NCBI GenBank assembly: GCA_039654915.1
Contig: CM077593.1
Location: 61,076,501 to 61,140,500, forward strand
From: Aquilaria yunnanensis
Taxonomy: Eukaryota > Streptophyta > Magnoliopsida > Malvales > Thymelaeaceae
Direction: 5' to 3'
DNA length: 64,000 bases
Shown: positions 46,062 through 56,558 of the stretch, in pieces
Position numbering within the stretch: position 1 is the stretch's first letter
Layout: each line of letters begins with the position of its first letter
Program-made: the position numbers and the translations under genes
The notes under the pieces: model-generated
Seen by the model: the letters and a program-made list of their open reading frames with translations, nothing else
Told to the model about the DNA's origin: nothing
Databases searched by the model: none

Positions 46062-46456
46062 TCAACCGTTGCGCAGAAATAGGGGACACGCCTCCCCAAA
46101 CATCCCTGGAAAACCGGGACACACCTCCTGATTGGGACACGTCGTTTGACATCCCTGGAAAGTGGAGACGCGCCGCTCAGTCTGACACGCTTGGCCATCA
46201 GACCTGCAGAAATAAAAAGCGGGCCACTTCGAGGACACCAAGAGACAGGCTATGGCTGAACAGCCCATGACTTTTGGGCAAGAGGTGTATCTTCGGTACA
46301 GGCTTTGCCTCGGAGACACCAAAGAATAGGCCAAGGCCAAACAGCCCAGACCCTCGGGCAAAAGGTGCGACCTCGGAACAGGTTATGCTTCCCAACAAGA
46401 CTCCCAACAACAACCTCGGAAAGAGATGCAAACCGAAGTCTTCACTTCGGCTTTCC
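46062..46456. other. Region between the antisense promoter and polypurine tract of B
   Basis: Non-coding, and the counterpart of 16849-17244 in C. I recognise no gene. Confidence 0.5.
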
Positions 46457-46465
46457 AGAGGGGGG
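46457..46465 (+). other. Element B polypurine tract
   Basis: AGAGGGGGG is followed by CATG and the 3' LTR start TGATAGCC. Confidence 0.8.
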
Positions 46466-46469
46466 CATG

Positions 46470-47336
46470 TGATAGCCAAAGGCTATCGCCTCAATCTGGC
46501 CGAACACCCTGCCACAAGAATGGCCAGAAGAACTGGCGCTTCCCGGGAACAGGTGGAATCATGCACCTCGGGAGATAGCCGGAGAGCTCCGAGCCTCGGC
46601 ACGCCAGTAAAACTTGAGGACTCTATTCGCCCCCCAAGGTTGTGAACAGCGCGCCTTCGGAAAAGTGGCACCAGACATTACTGCCCGAACATGATATCCC
46701 CGAAGGCGGAACTCCCTGGAACTGGGAACCCCCGAACTGAGGGTATGCTTCCCGAAGAGGCTCTGTCCGAACTAGAGGACGACCTCGCCCAGGGACCTCG
46801 GGAGTACGGCAGGCGCAGTTAAGGAAGCATTTAAGGAAGCCTCTGACACGTCCCACCACAGACGTAAAAAGTCGCCCTGACGCGCAGACGCCATCAGAAT
46901 CACATCATGGCCCGTCTTAGCACAAGGCTCGAGGCGAGCTGGTTACCAACTATCTGTCCCCTACGCCCAGAAGTTCAGGAGCATCCGACCGCACACGTGT
47001 CATGATCTTAACGGGCTAGGTTTTCCTATATATACAGGAAATAAATACTTGACAGGAGGTTGGTAGGCCGGAGATACAGCTCCCACACTCTGAGAAAATA
47101 CCAGGCGAGATTTTTCTGCCTTTCTCTTTGAGCTAGTGACTTTCCCCTTTTTCCGGCCACCACTGACTTGGGCGTCGGAGGCTCCCCCCCCAGAAAAACA
47201 CTCCGGGGGCCTCCTAACCCTGTTTTCCAGCTCTTCAGGTACTCTCCTTGGGGTGATCCACCTTCCAGGCGCTCTTCCTCCTAGAAGTCTCCTCAATAGT
47301 CATCATGACTCACAACGATGAGGCCCCAGGCCATCA
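46470..47336 (+). repeat. Element B 3' LTR (867 bp)
   Basis: It is the partner of 13241-14108, with roughly 20 differences by my reading. It ends GGCCATCA and is followed by the target duplication TCCGT (47337-47341). Confidence 0.95.
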
Positions 47337-47341
47337 TCCGT

Positions 47342-48408
47342 TACGGAGATGTGTCAGTGAAGAGGACGCCAAGATGGTTCTCGAAGAAGTCCATTAGGGG
47401 GCTTGTTGTTTCTATTTCAGAACTGACGCCTTGGTTGGAGTAATACTCCGCCAAGGGTACTTCTGGTCCACCTGAAGAAAGGATGCAAGACACGACAGCA
47501 TCCAAAGGCTGCCTTCGGAGTTGATAACCTCGGCAGTTTACCCTTGCCCCCTTTGTAGTATGGGGCATGGATCTCATCAGGCCACTACCGACAGCACCCT
47601 GAGGAGTGAAGTTCTGCGTAGTAGCAGTGGACTACTTCACTAAGTGGGTCAAGGCAAAACCCCTAGTGACCATTTCGGCAAAAGATATACAAAAGTTCAT
47701 CTGGAAGAATATTATATGCAGATTTGGCATACCGAGGGTGATAGTGGCCAATAATGGTTCCCGGTTTATGGACAAGGGATTCAAAGAATTCATCACCAAC
47801 CTCAGATAAAAATGCACTTCATCCCGATAGCTTAACCCAAGAGCAACAGACGAGTAGAGGTTTCCAACAGAACTATAAAAGAGGGTCTGAAAAAGAGGTT
47901 GGGGGAAGCAAAGAAAGGGAAAGTGTCTAGGAGAACTTCCTAGTATGTTGTGGAGTTATCGGACAACACCCCGAAGGGCCACAGGGGAGACACCTTTCTC
48001 ACTTGTCGTCGGACAGAGGCCATTATCCCTATCGAAGTACTACGATCGTCAATTAGAATTAAAGTTTTTGATAAAGGAGGAAAACAACCTCGGATTAAGA
48101 ACTAAGCTCGATCTAATTGACAAACATAGAGAGATGGCCGAACTCAGAAGGAAAGCGTTTTAGCAAAGAGCGGCCACAGCCGCAAACCTACGCGTTAGGC
48201 CAAAAGGAATAAGGAAAGGAGACCTCGTTCTCTGAAAGGCCGAATTGGAAACCCGAAGTCTTTCCCAAGGGGTACTTCGGGAAAATTGGGAAGGGCCTTA
48301 CTTAGTCCTTGACGAAGTCCGGAATAGAGTTTACAAGCTTGGTGACTCCGAAGGCGGAGAATTGAAAAATACATGGCATTCGGACGCCTTGGAGAAATTC
48401 TATACTTA
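47342..48408 (+). pseudogene. Element O integrase remnant
   Basis: O's pol resumes after B, in the integrase zinc-finger region. It continues through the catalytic core (a clear open stretch at 47606-47809) to the C-terminal end near 48408. The second catalytic aspartate is lost: the motif reads ANNGSRF where C has ADNGSQF. Several stops and frameshifts break the remainder. The homology is unmistakable (VDYFTKWVKAKPL, FGIPRVIV). Confidence 0.85.
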
Positions 48409-48709
48409 GAATCTTGGTAAGAGATTATACGAATCAGGAAAAGCTTTCCAAACTACAAAATTGTGCTTGACGGAATTCGTCGAAAATGAACATTTTTCCA
48501 AAGACAACTAACAGAGCAAGGAAAAAAGTATTTTCCAAAGTCCCTTAACTAAAAATGGTCGGGATAACTGGGGAATAAAGGATATTACTCAAAGACTTGG
48601 CCAAATTATGGAAAAAGGGAAAAAATTCCATTGAAGAAGGCCTTATTACAAGGAGAAGGTTAAAAGAAGAAAAATTACAAAGAAAAAGAAGGCAAAGGCA
48701 CTAAAACAT
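48409..48709. other. Element O intergenic region between pol and antisense gene
   Basis: This is the position of the hairpin array in B and C. Only one decayed core is recognisable, CCCTTAACTAAAAATGGTCG near 48541. Either O's ancestor had fewer repeats or they were lost. Confidence 0.5.
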
Positions 48710-51157
48710 CTAAGAAACCCCGGGGTCCTGAGAAGCTCCCGCTTCTGTGTCCCTAGCCGTCGCCTTCGGTGCCAGAGGAGGGGGGACAAGCGGCAGGTTA
48801 AGGTGCTCGATCTTCGACCAGGTCCACCGAGGCTCCTCGGGAATGTCCAAGCCAGCTAAGAAAGAGACGTCGAGGTCTGGGTATTTCTTCAAAACTTGGT
48901 GGTGAGCCAAACAGAAACCGTCCTGGAAGGCAACCTTGGTCGCTTGGACGGCCTTATCTTTTTCAAGAGACAGCGCCTCCACCTCATCTTGAAGGTCAAC
49001 AACCTCATTCTTTAACGCCTTTACCTTCTTCTTCTTCGGTTCCTTCTTTGAAGCCTCGACCTCGGCTTGAAGCTCGGCATTGTCAGCAAGTGGCTTCGCC
49101 AGGAGAGTAGAGTCTTCCTCTTTCCCCTTTCGATAGGCCTCATTGGCCGAAGTCAGGCTCACCACCTTCACCCCAAGGTCGGACATCTTCTGGGAGAAAT
49201 CCTTTAGGAGCTCTCCCTGGCCCTTTAAGAATTCCTCCCGAAGATTGGAAACCCTCTCCTTGGCTATTCAGCTCAACTCGGTGTTCGTCACAACCGAGTT
49301 GGCACAGAAGACCCTGGCCTTCGCTAATTTATCTTCGGCCCAAGCTCGAACCGAAGATTGCTTTGCTGCCCAAGCTCGAAGGTATCCACTATACCCCAGA
49401 AGCTACAAAAAAGAAGAAGGTACTTAGTGAAATTTGCGTAAGGAAAGCCAAGCATTTAGAAAAAAAGGAAGAAAAAATGAAGAGGCCCAAAGAACTACCT
49501 GAGCAGCGTGCTCGAAAACCTTAACGGCGAGGGTATCCTCGTTACCGTACCCCTCGGCAACCGCCTTGAAGGAAGCCTGGGTAAGCACGCCCCTAGCCAT
49601 CTGGGGAGCCATTTCCCGGCAGTCTTCGGAGAACAAATTCATGTCCTCCATGAAAGACCAGAGCAGCTCCCTGGGAACTTTGTCCTTCCGGATGTGAGAA
49701 TCCCGAAGAGCCCGCCTTCAGGCATGGTCGACCATCCAAGCTGAGGGAACTAGTTGCTCTCCAAATTTAAAAGCGTATGTTCTGTTAAACAAAACTCCCT
49801 GGCAGTAAGAGCTATAAGTTTGCGAGCACTAAAATAGGGATAAGAGACGAACCTGGCGCAACCTCAGCAACATTGTCGTCAGAATCCCGGACCTCCTCCA
49901 CATCGCTAGGGATATGTTTGCCTTTGTCCTTTCGGTGTTTTCCTAACTCCTCAGCAGAGGGACCCTCGGTCAGAGAACCCAAAAGGTCCGTCGACGTGGC
50001 GGGACTCCGAGAAGCAGTGCTGGTGACCGCTCCGGCAGGAAGCTCAGTGGGAGTTTTAGGCTCGGTGGAAGTTTCATGCTCGCCTACAACCTCTGCTGGA
50101 TCTTCCGGTGGTGGAAGAAGGATGTCCTTCTTTGCCTTCTTGGCCAAAGATGGCCCACTCCCAAATGCTCTTCTTCGTTTGTTCCCCTTTCTCAGCCTGG
50201 CCGAGGAAGAGGGACTTGTAGTAGGCGGCAGACTCATCGCCCATCTCTGAAAAAGAAGGAAAACATCAGTGTAAGTCCGGACGGATACTTATACTAAAAA
50301 TTTTTGGAAGAAAACTTACTTTCAAAAAAGGCTTCATAAGTGAGCTCCCTCCGAAGGAGCATCACTAGCCAGGACTCCTTCCCGTCGATGGCAGGAGCTG
50401 GCATGGCGAGGTCCGTCTTATGCTCCTTAACTATCCCCACCTCCCGAAAGACCTCATCGGTGATAAGCCTCCAATTAGTGGGGAAGGGGTAGAGGGAGCG
50501 TGGAGGGACCTCGGCATCCCAGTCGGCGACAGCACGGATGCATCTGTCGAAGTCCACAAACCTCGCCGCCAACTCAGGAGTCAGCAGCTTCTTGGGGTCC
50601 ATGACATCTATCTCCAGCTTTCCCCGAGCCCACTTGGTTGGAACGTACGACCAGGCCTCCGCCACCTTTAGGAAGAAGAACTTCCTTTGCCACCCTCGCT
50701 AGCTATCTTTAGTAGCAAAGGTGAACATAAACTTCTTTCTCCCAGATCCCCGAGGTAGCATGAAATAAAAGCCACCCTTCGGGACCGGATAGAGCTTATA
50801 GAACTGCATGAAAAGAATGAAGTGAGGCTCTATTTTGAAGACCCCGCAAATGTAGAGGAAGGCGTTAAAATAACAATATGAGTTCAGAGGAAGCTAATTC
50901 ACGGCTATGCCATGAAACTGGCAAAACTCACAAATCATCCTCGGGGGAAGAAACTGAATTCTGGCCTTCAATTGGGCTCAAAAAATGGTAACCTCATCGT
51001 CTCGGTTCATAAAATTGAAATGACCAAGGCGAGGTAACCTTGTAACAGCATAGGAGGGAAGAAAAAATTTGGTTGTCCACTTCCCTAACTTCTCCGAAGT
51101 GGAGCAACAAGCGTGAGACATGAGAGGTTGCCAACTTTCGAGGACAGGTGAAGACAT
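48710..51157 (-). pseudogene. Antisense gene of element O, decayed
   Basis: This is homologous to the antisense gene of B and C. It starts at ATG 51157 (MSSPVLESWQPL). Exon 1 runs to about 50320 with a GTAAGT donor. Exon 2 starts near 50246 after TTTCAG and ends near 49853. Exon 3 ends near 49499 (GTAGTT donor). Exon 4 is about 49402-48710, a coiled coil ending LDVSFLAGLDIPEEPRWTW. Exon 1 contains at least three stops, at positions where C has CGA, TGG and CAG codons. The 3' splice site of exon 3 looks degraded. The splice pattern of C is still visible. Confidence 0.75.
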
Positions 51158-51425
51158 GATTAGCAAAAAGTGACTTCGGGTAAAAAGAACTGAGAGACTT
51201 CGGAAAGCTAGAAGAAAAGTAGAAAATGAAGAAATCGAAGGACCTCTAGAGTAAGAGCCCACCAAAAGTCTTGCTGAAATCAGGGTTTGTGGACGCCGTC
51301 GTGAAAGGTGGCCGAAAATCGGGCCGCCGTTAACACCGCCGCAAAGAAGGAAGAAAAGGCACGAAAGCAGATGAGAGCAAAGCGAGAGCAAAGAAAAAAC
51401 AAATGAAAGATATGACAAAAAGAGG

Positions 51426-51568
51426 TTTATATAGACCGAGGAAGGGTAGCCAGATCGGCGTCATAATTGCTCCTCGAAGACGAAATGTGACCACAATTGC
51501 CCCTCGCGCGTGAAAAGGCGTGCTCGCCATAACAGACGTGACTGTTCCCAACCAGCACCTGCCACGTG
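51426..51568 (-). promoter_or_regulatory. Promoter of the antisense gene in O
   Basis: TATATAAA on the minus strand is at 51433-51426, and CACGTG is at 51563-51568, 130 bp upstream. This nearly matches the 131-bp spacing in B and C, although the surrounding sequence has diverged strongly. Confidence 0.65.
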
Positions 51569-51802
51569 TCACCCATCGTGAGGAACTGGGACGCATTTTC
51601 TGACATCCCAAAAACCCGGGCATGCCGCTCAAGATTGACACGCCTAGTTTCAAAATGCGATGGTCCACTGGCCTATAGCAGGAAAAGTAAAGGAACCGAG
51701 TATCTCAAGAACACCAAAGGGCGGACAGGTGAACGTCACACTTCGAGTCCTAAAAAATGCCCCCTAAAGGACCACTAGCTGAAGTCTGCACTCCAGATTT
51801 CT

Positions 51803-51811
51803 GAGGGGGGG
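51803..51811 (+). other. Element O polypurine tract
   Basis: A GAGGGGGGG-type purine run is followed by CATG and the 3' LTR. Confidence 0.75.
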
Positions 51812-51815
51812 CATG

Positions 51816-52695
51816 TGATAGCCAAAGTGCTATCGCCCCGGTCACCTAAGGACTTCGGCCAAACATCATGCTCGGGAAAATCCGATGTCACCCATGAGGA
51901 ACGCCAGTGCTGACCTCCTAAAGAAGGGAGTCAGACACCTTGGGTACACAATCTCGGTAGTCCGCCAGTACCAACCTTGGATAACTAGCGTATTGCCTTC
52001 CTCGGGAAGGCAACCGAACCAGCTTCGGGGGAGAGAAGGGCCAGCCACCTTTGGCGGGAGAAAATCCCCTCGAAGGAGTAACTTCGGAGCTATGGAGTCC
52101 CTCGAACTACTAGTACAACACCGAGAAAATGCCCCTCACTTCGAAGGGAGGCCTCAACCAAAGGGACCTCAGGGGTACGGGGGTACGGAAGGAGCAATCA
52201 AGGAGCCTCTGACATGTCGCCCGAACACCCTGCACGTCACCCTCATATGCACTCTGATGCATTGGCGCCGCCTGCATCTTGTCATGTAGGGCTATGCTTG
52301 CCTCAGCTCATGGCCCGAAAAGCCTGCAGGTGGCTAGGGGCTCCCACACCCAGAAGTACGAATAGCATCCCACCGAACACATGTCACAATCTGAACGGGT
52401 TACCCCTTCTTTTATATATCAGGGGAATGGTCTCAGCGGGGGATCCCCTTTCTTCCCCCCCTCCAAAAAAATGTAACAGGCAAGAGTCTCTGGCCCTTAC
52501 TACTCCTTCTCCACCTCCCAAACCCCTGTTTTCAGAGTGGTTTAGGCAGGTTCTCCCGGGGAATATATATTTTAGGTGTTCTCCCATACCAGAAGTCCCT
52601 CTCAGTGTCACCATGTCACATGACAAAGATGCTGCCGGCCATAAAGTCCCTCTCGGTCTCACCATGTCACATGACGAAGATGCTACTGGCCATCA
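51816..52695 (+). repeat. Element O 3' LTR (880 bp)
   Basis: It aligns with 585-1520 but differs at many sites and lacks a 56-57-bp segment near 52520. The G-box is changed to CACATG. The two 51-bp terminal units are at 52594-52644 and 52645-52695. Confidence 0.9.
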
Positions 52696-53399
52696 TTCTA
52701 TATCTCCCAGTGTAGAAGGAATGTTTGTATGAAATTTTGACCACACCTAGAGAACATCTAGAGGTTGAAATTGAATTTTGAATTTTTAAATTTAGAGCCT
52801 TGTACCCAAAGATATGATGTTATAGAGCTGGCTAAGTTACTGTTCATTTGGTCAGAATTTTGTAACCAACTTAAAAAATCCATAACTTGGTCTGTTGGTG
52901 GGCTATTGATGTAAAAAAAAATTTGTTTGTTTTCTCTAAGACTCTACTTGATAATGGAACAAAGAAAATAGGGGGTTATGTGGCCAGAATGATACAGTTT
53001 ATTAGTGCAAGTTACAGGTGCAGTGGCCGGTAACGAGAACTTAACATGATTGCCTAATGTCTTGTAGCCAAGATTAAGACATGTGCTACTATTTTCCTTC
53101 TTTGCTGCCATGGTGTGCATGAAATGTGACTATGTGTGTGATGGTTGGAGAAATATTCATGTGTCTACACAGTGCCCAAAATGGCCACTTGGGTATGCAC
53201 ACTCAGGGTAGTGTTCTGATGGCCTGCAGAACATTACCAATCCTGGGAGTCTAAATGAAAATTTTTGGCATCAAAATTAGGCTACCCCAAAGTGTGTAAC
53301 AGAAGTTGGTTTATACGTGTACAGAGCATATAGCTGATAGTGTCAAGTACCATTGAAATACCTATGATCTATATATGTGCTCTATGGTGAATCATTAAT
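52696..53399. other. Right flank of O, no gene recognised
   Basis: This AT-rich sequence must be continuous with the left flank (1-584) before O inserted. I see no clear open frame or primer site. It could be the leader or LTR of the old chromovirus G whose gag remnant follows. Confidence 0.4.
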
Positions 53400-53700
53400 G
53401 TAGAAAGTTAATATTGTTGCCACAAGGAGAGGGGAACCACCCAGAAGGCCTCCTACTGATTCTGGGCAACAAGGAAATGGACAGGATAGAGGGAATTAGG
53501 TCAATAGGGAGTACCAAGCCCTGAAGTGCCTCAGGTTTGGTTAGAGCTTCAGAGGAACTTAGATCTCTCAATTAAAAATTAATAAGGTTGATTCAAGCAC
53601 AACAGCAAAGAGTCCAAGTAGCTCTAGTTGAACCAGTTCAGGATGCACAGTAGCAACCAGAAGAGGATACTAGAAACACATGTTATGGCTGTCCTATTGG
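53400..53700 (+). pseudogene. Possible N-terminal gag fragment of element G
   Basis: Short in-frame pieces such as RRGEPPRRPPTDSGQQGNGQ and a Gln/Glu-rich stretch near 53610-53680 resemble the variable N-terminus of chromovirus gag. Stops interrupt it. The assignment rests on composition and on its position before a clear gag fragment at 56100, so it is weak. Confidence 0.3.
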
Positions 53701-56098
53701 AAAGCATGCTTGAAGAAGGTAAAGTGCTCTAAATCAAGTTTGAAACCTTAATTCAAGTTTACATAGTAAGAATAGGAAAGTTTAGGGGCAAAATGGTAAT
53801 TTTTGTGTCGTGAATAGTCAGGCCGGATCCCGAGTGGTTAAAATGAATTTTTATGACTTAACTTTTAAATTTAACCCAAACTTGATGAAATATGCAAGGA
53901 TTAATCAAGAATAGCTAAGGTTACCAAAAGATGGGGACTTAAGTGTATCATGTCTAATACTTTGATGGCTTAGATTAAAAATAGTGTTATAAGAGGGTAA
54001 AGTGGAGGGGTGGCTGCCATAAACCTTATTTCATCCTCTCCACCCTCTTTTTTGCATCCAATTAAGCTTTTCCTGGTGAAAAGAGAAGCCATCATAAGTA
54101 TATAGGCCATTGGGAGCTCATTTCAAGCATAAAACCATGGTTTTGGAGCTTGGAAACACGTTTTCTCCCATCCCCTATTTTTAGTAGGAGATAACCAATG
54201 TATTCTTCATTGATTTAAGGTTTATTGGTTAGTTAGGAGCTTGAGTTTTGGTTAGAAAGTAAGAATTTGATGTTTGGTGCCTATGTTTTGCTTGGAACTT
54301 AGGTGGTGCTTTGGTGAGCTTAGTGGATTGGAAGAGTGCCTGATTCTTGCTTGTTACTTGGAGTTGAGGAAAGGGATTTGCATTTTCGAGTTCAATTAAT
54401 GCTATTCAAATGAGGTTCCTTGAAGAATTTGAGTAATTCTAGCAATAGCATTGGTTAGTGGACAAGGTTGAATCATGGTGGACTTTAAGGTTTATGATAA
54501 TTGGAATGATGTTATAATGCATCATAGATTGGATTGTGATAGTTGGTTGTGATCTATGCAACATGTTTTACATGTATGTGAAGTTTGGAGGCTAACCAAG
54601 CATGTTTGATATGTTTGGTAAGTGTCTAAAGTTCATAGCAGCAAAATCTATGAAAATTCTACAAATTCACAAATTGGCAACGCATCACTGATTTTGTAGC
54701 ACTATCCATGATGCATCTCCAATACTAGAAAGTTGGCAGAATGTTACCAACTGTGGCAACACATCACCATAGTTGGTGACATGTCGCCACAGGTATGTTG
54801 GCTGAATTTTCCAAGTTTTTCTAGGAATGTCAAAGGGAGAACTGAGAGGGTTCTCAGGGTACCTTGGGGTCTAAGTGTTCCGGGGGTACTCCGAGACTTT
54901 CAAAAGTCCTTCAAGACCTAGAAGTTTTCTTAAGTTTTATGGTTACTTCTACCATAAGCAAGAAAACTAGTTTACTAAAGGTCACAAATAAGTACCACTA
55001 GCTAGGGTGGAAGATTTAGAACGCTTGGCGACCTAGTCGTGCTATTAGCCGTGAGGTTACAAGGTGAAATCTTAGTGCACCTAGTTTACAAGGTCATTAT
55101 GGCCTAGCTACAATAGTCCCACCATAATTCCCCTGTACAACATAAAAAAGGAGAGGTTCAACTGGTGATTTATCACTAGTTAGGCTCGCAAGCTTAGCTT
55201 GCTAGAGGACAAGGGTATGCCTCGTAGTTCAAGGACTAGGATAAGGAAAGGTCTCAAGGGACTTAGTTATATGCACATATATCAGACCCTCAGGCTGTAT
55301 AAGCTCACAATAGGTTGCATATGTTATCATATATGGAGTCCTTAGTAATTTTCTTGCAGGCACCATGAAGACCCTTACTAAGAATGTTTATGTTCTCACT
55401 CCCTAGTTATGTTGTGCAGATTCTGAAGTTGTTGCACCGGGTAACCATTGAGGGTTATTGTGGTAGTTAGCTTTGGTTGCAGGTATTTTCGTTAAGGATC
55501 TTTATGATTCTAGTCTACATGGGTAACTTGTTGGTCAAGTAACAATATTAACTAGAGTCTTCCTTTGGCAACAGAACCTAGTAGCACTTGGACAAGGGTT
55601 TTTGCGACTCACCACTGAGACTTGCATACAAGGTAGGAGTTAGTTCAAGAAGATCTCAGTTGAGGCTTGTCTATATAGTACTCTTAGTTGCCTCCATTAT
55701 TTATGTTTTGAGGAGTCTTAGACTCTAGGGTTGCTCTTGGGTGAGGGCATTAGTCTACTTTATGGATGAATGCTCCCACGCTGTTGTTATGTGTAGTAAA
55801 CTCACATAAATATTGATTTTGTATGCTTCAGCTATTTGAACTTATTTTCTGTGGAAATCTCTTGGCCAAGTCAATGTTTTATGGTTTTTTTTAATCCAAG
55901 TCAAAGCATGAGGAGCATGCATCTTGCATATTCTAGGTTAATCAACTAGCATCACGGAGTTTTAATTTGTGCACATATTCAACTAGCCAATTACAATCCA
56001 CCGTGAGACCAGCTCTCACAAGCCTCCTGGGCAAGGGCTAAGGATGGTCATGTTAACACATCTGAATATGTTCATTCTGGAAGCTTAAAATATACAAA
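53701..56098. other. Non-coding stretch, LTR-like, unassigned
   Basis: About 2.4 kb without a usable open frame. The general character (AT-rich, no codons preserved) resembles a chromovirus LTR and leader. I could not find matching ends, a primer site or a target duplication. Confidence 0.3.
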
Positions 56099-56558
56099 TG
56101 ATGAGACCGTTGAGGAGGAAGATGAGACCGTTGAGGAGGAAGATGAAGATAGGAGAAATCCAAGAGGAAGAAGACTAAGGTTTGAGATTGGTCAAGTGTC
56201 CAGGACCAATCCATGAGTCTATGACCATTCCTCCACTAAGAATGAGATTGAGGAAGGCCATGAGAGAAAATCTAGTAGAAGGCAGAGAGATCATAGAGAG
56301 CATCACCATACATAGGGCTCTCACAGATCCAGGAGACAGAGATTAGAGGATCAAGAAGGCCTAGATGAAGTCAGACTGTTGGAGAGGTTCCAAGGCCTAA
56401 GACATCCATAGTTTGTTGGAAGAGCTGGACCAAAGAGAGCTGAAGAGTGGTTAATCTTCATAGAAAAGATGTTTGAAAGGATGCCACTCAGCTCCACCAA
56501 TAAGGTGTCACTGGCTACTTACAACTTGGTAGGCAGTGCAAAGATGTGGTGGAGAAAC
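56099..56558 (+). pseudogene. gag: Chromovirus gag remnant (element G)
   Basis: The decayed frame encodes an acidic stretch, then RRNPRGRRLRFEIGQ (compare [15 protein letters not shown] in A). Near 56415-56556 comes a gag core (AEEWLIFIEKMFERMPL, then KVSLATYNLVGSAKMWWRN) that lines up with A's [17 protein letters not shown] and [12 protein letters not shown] 21-bp unit is tandemly duplicated at 56100-56120 and 56121-56141. The homology stops abruptly at 56558, where the solo LTR begins. Confidence 0.7.

Larger units (their letters stand above)
13241..47336 (+). mobile_element. Element B: Tat-lineage retrotransposon interrupted by C
   Basis: The ends are TGATAGCC and GGCCATCA, with the perfect target duplication TCCGT at 13236-13240 and 47337-47341 inside O's integrase region. 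Without C and its duplication, B is 11,155 bp, nearly the same as C (11,163 bp). Its LTRs (868 and 867 bp) differ at roughly 20 sites. Order: 5' LTR, primer site, gag-pro-pol, hairpin repeat array, antisense gene, antisense promoter, polypurine tract, 3' LTR. Two nonsense codons in gag-pol and one in the antisense gene make it defective independently of C's insertion. Confidence 0.95.
585..52695 (+). mobile_element. Element O: old Tat-lineage Ty3/gypsy retrotransposon, host of nested A and B
   Basis: The ends are TGATAGCC and GGCCATCA. The flanks TTCTG (580-584) and TTCTA (52696-52700) match at 4 of 5 bases, as expected for an old 5-bp target duplication. With A and B removed, about 7.4 kb of O's own sequence remains: 5' LTR, primer site, a gag remnant fused to RNase H by an internal deletion, integrase, 3' untranslated region, an antisense gene, a polypurine tract and the 3' LTR. 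Full-length relatives B and C are about 11.16 kb, so O has lost about a third. Its LTRs differ at many positions and by a 56-57-bp indel. All reading frames are broken, so it cannot be autonomous. Confidence 0.9.

Noticed and set aside
53700..56050. A second solo LTR splitting G's gag (TGTTATGG near 53690 to TTAACA near 56055)
   Set aside because: The ends are suggestive but no target duplication fits and no partner copy is present, so I left it unassigned.
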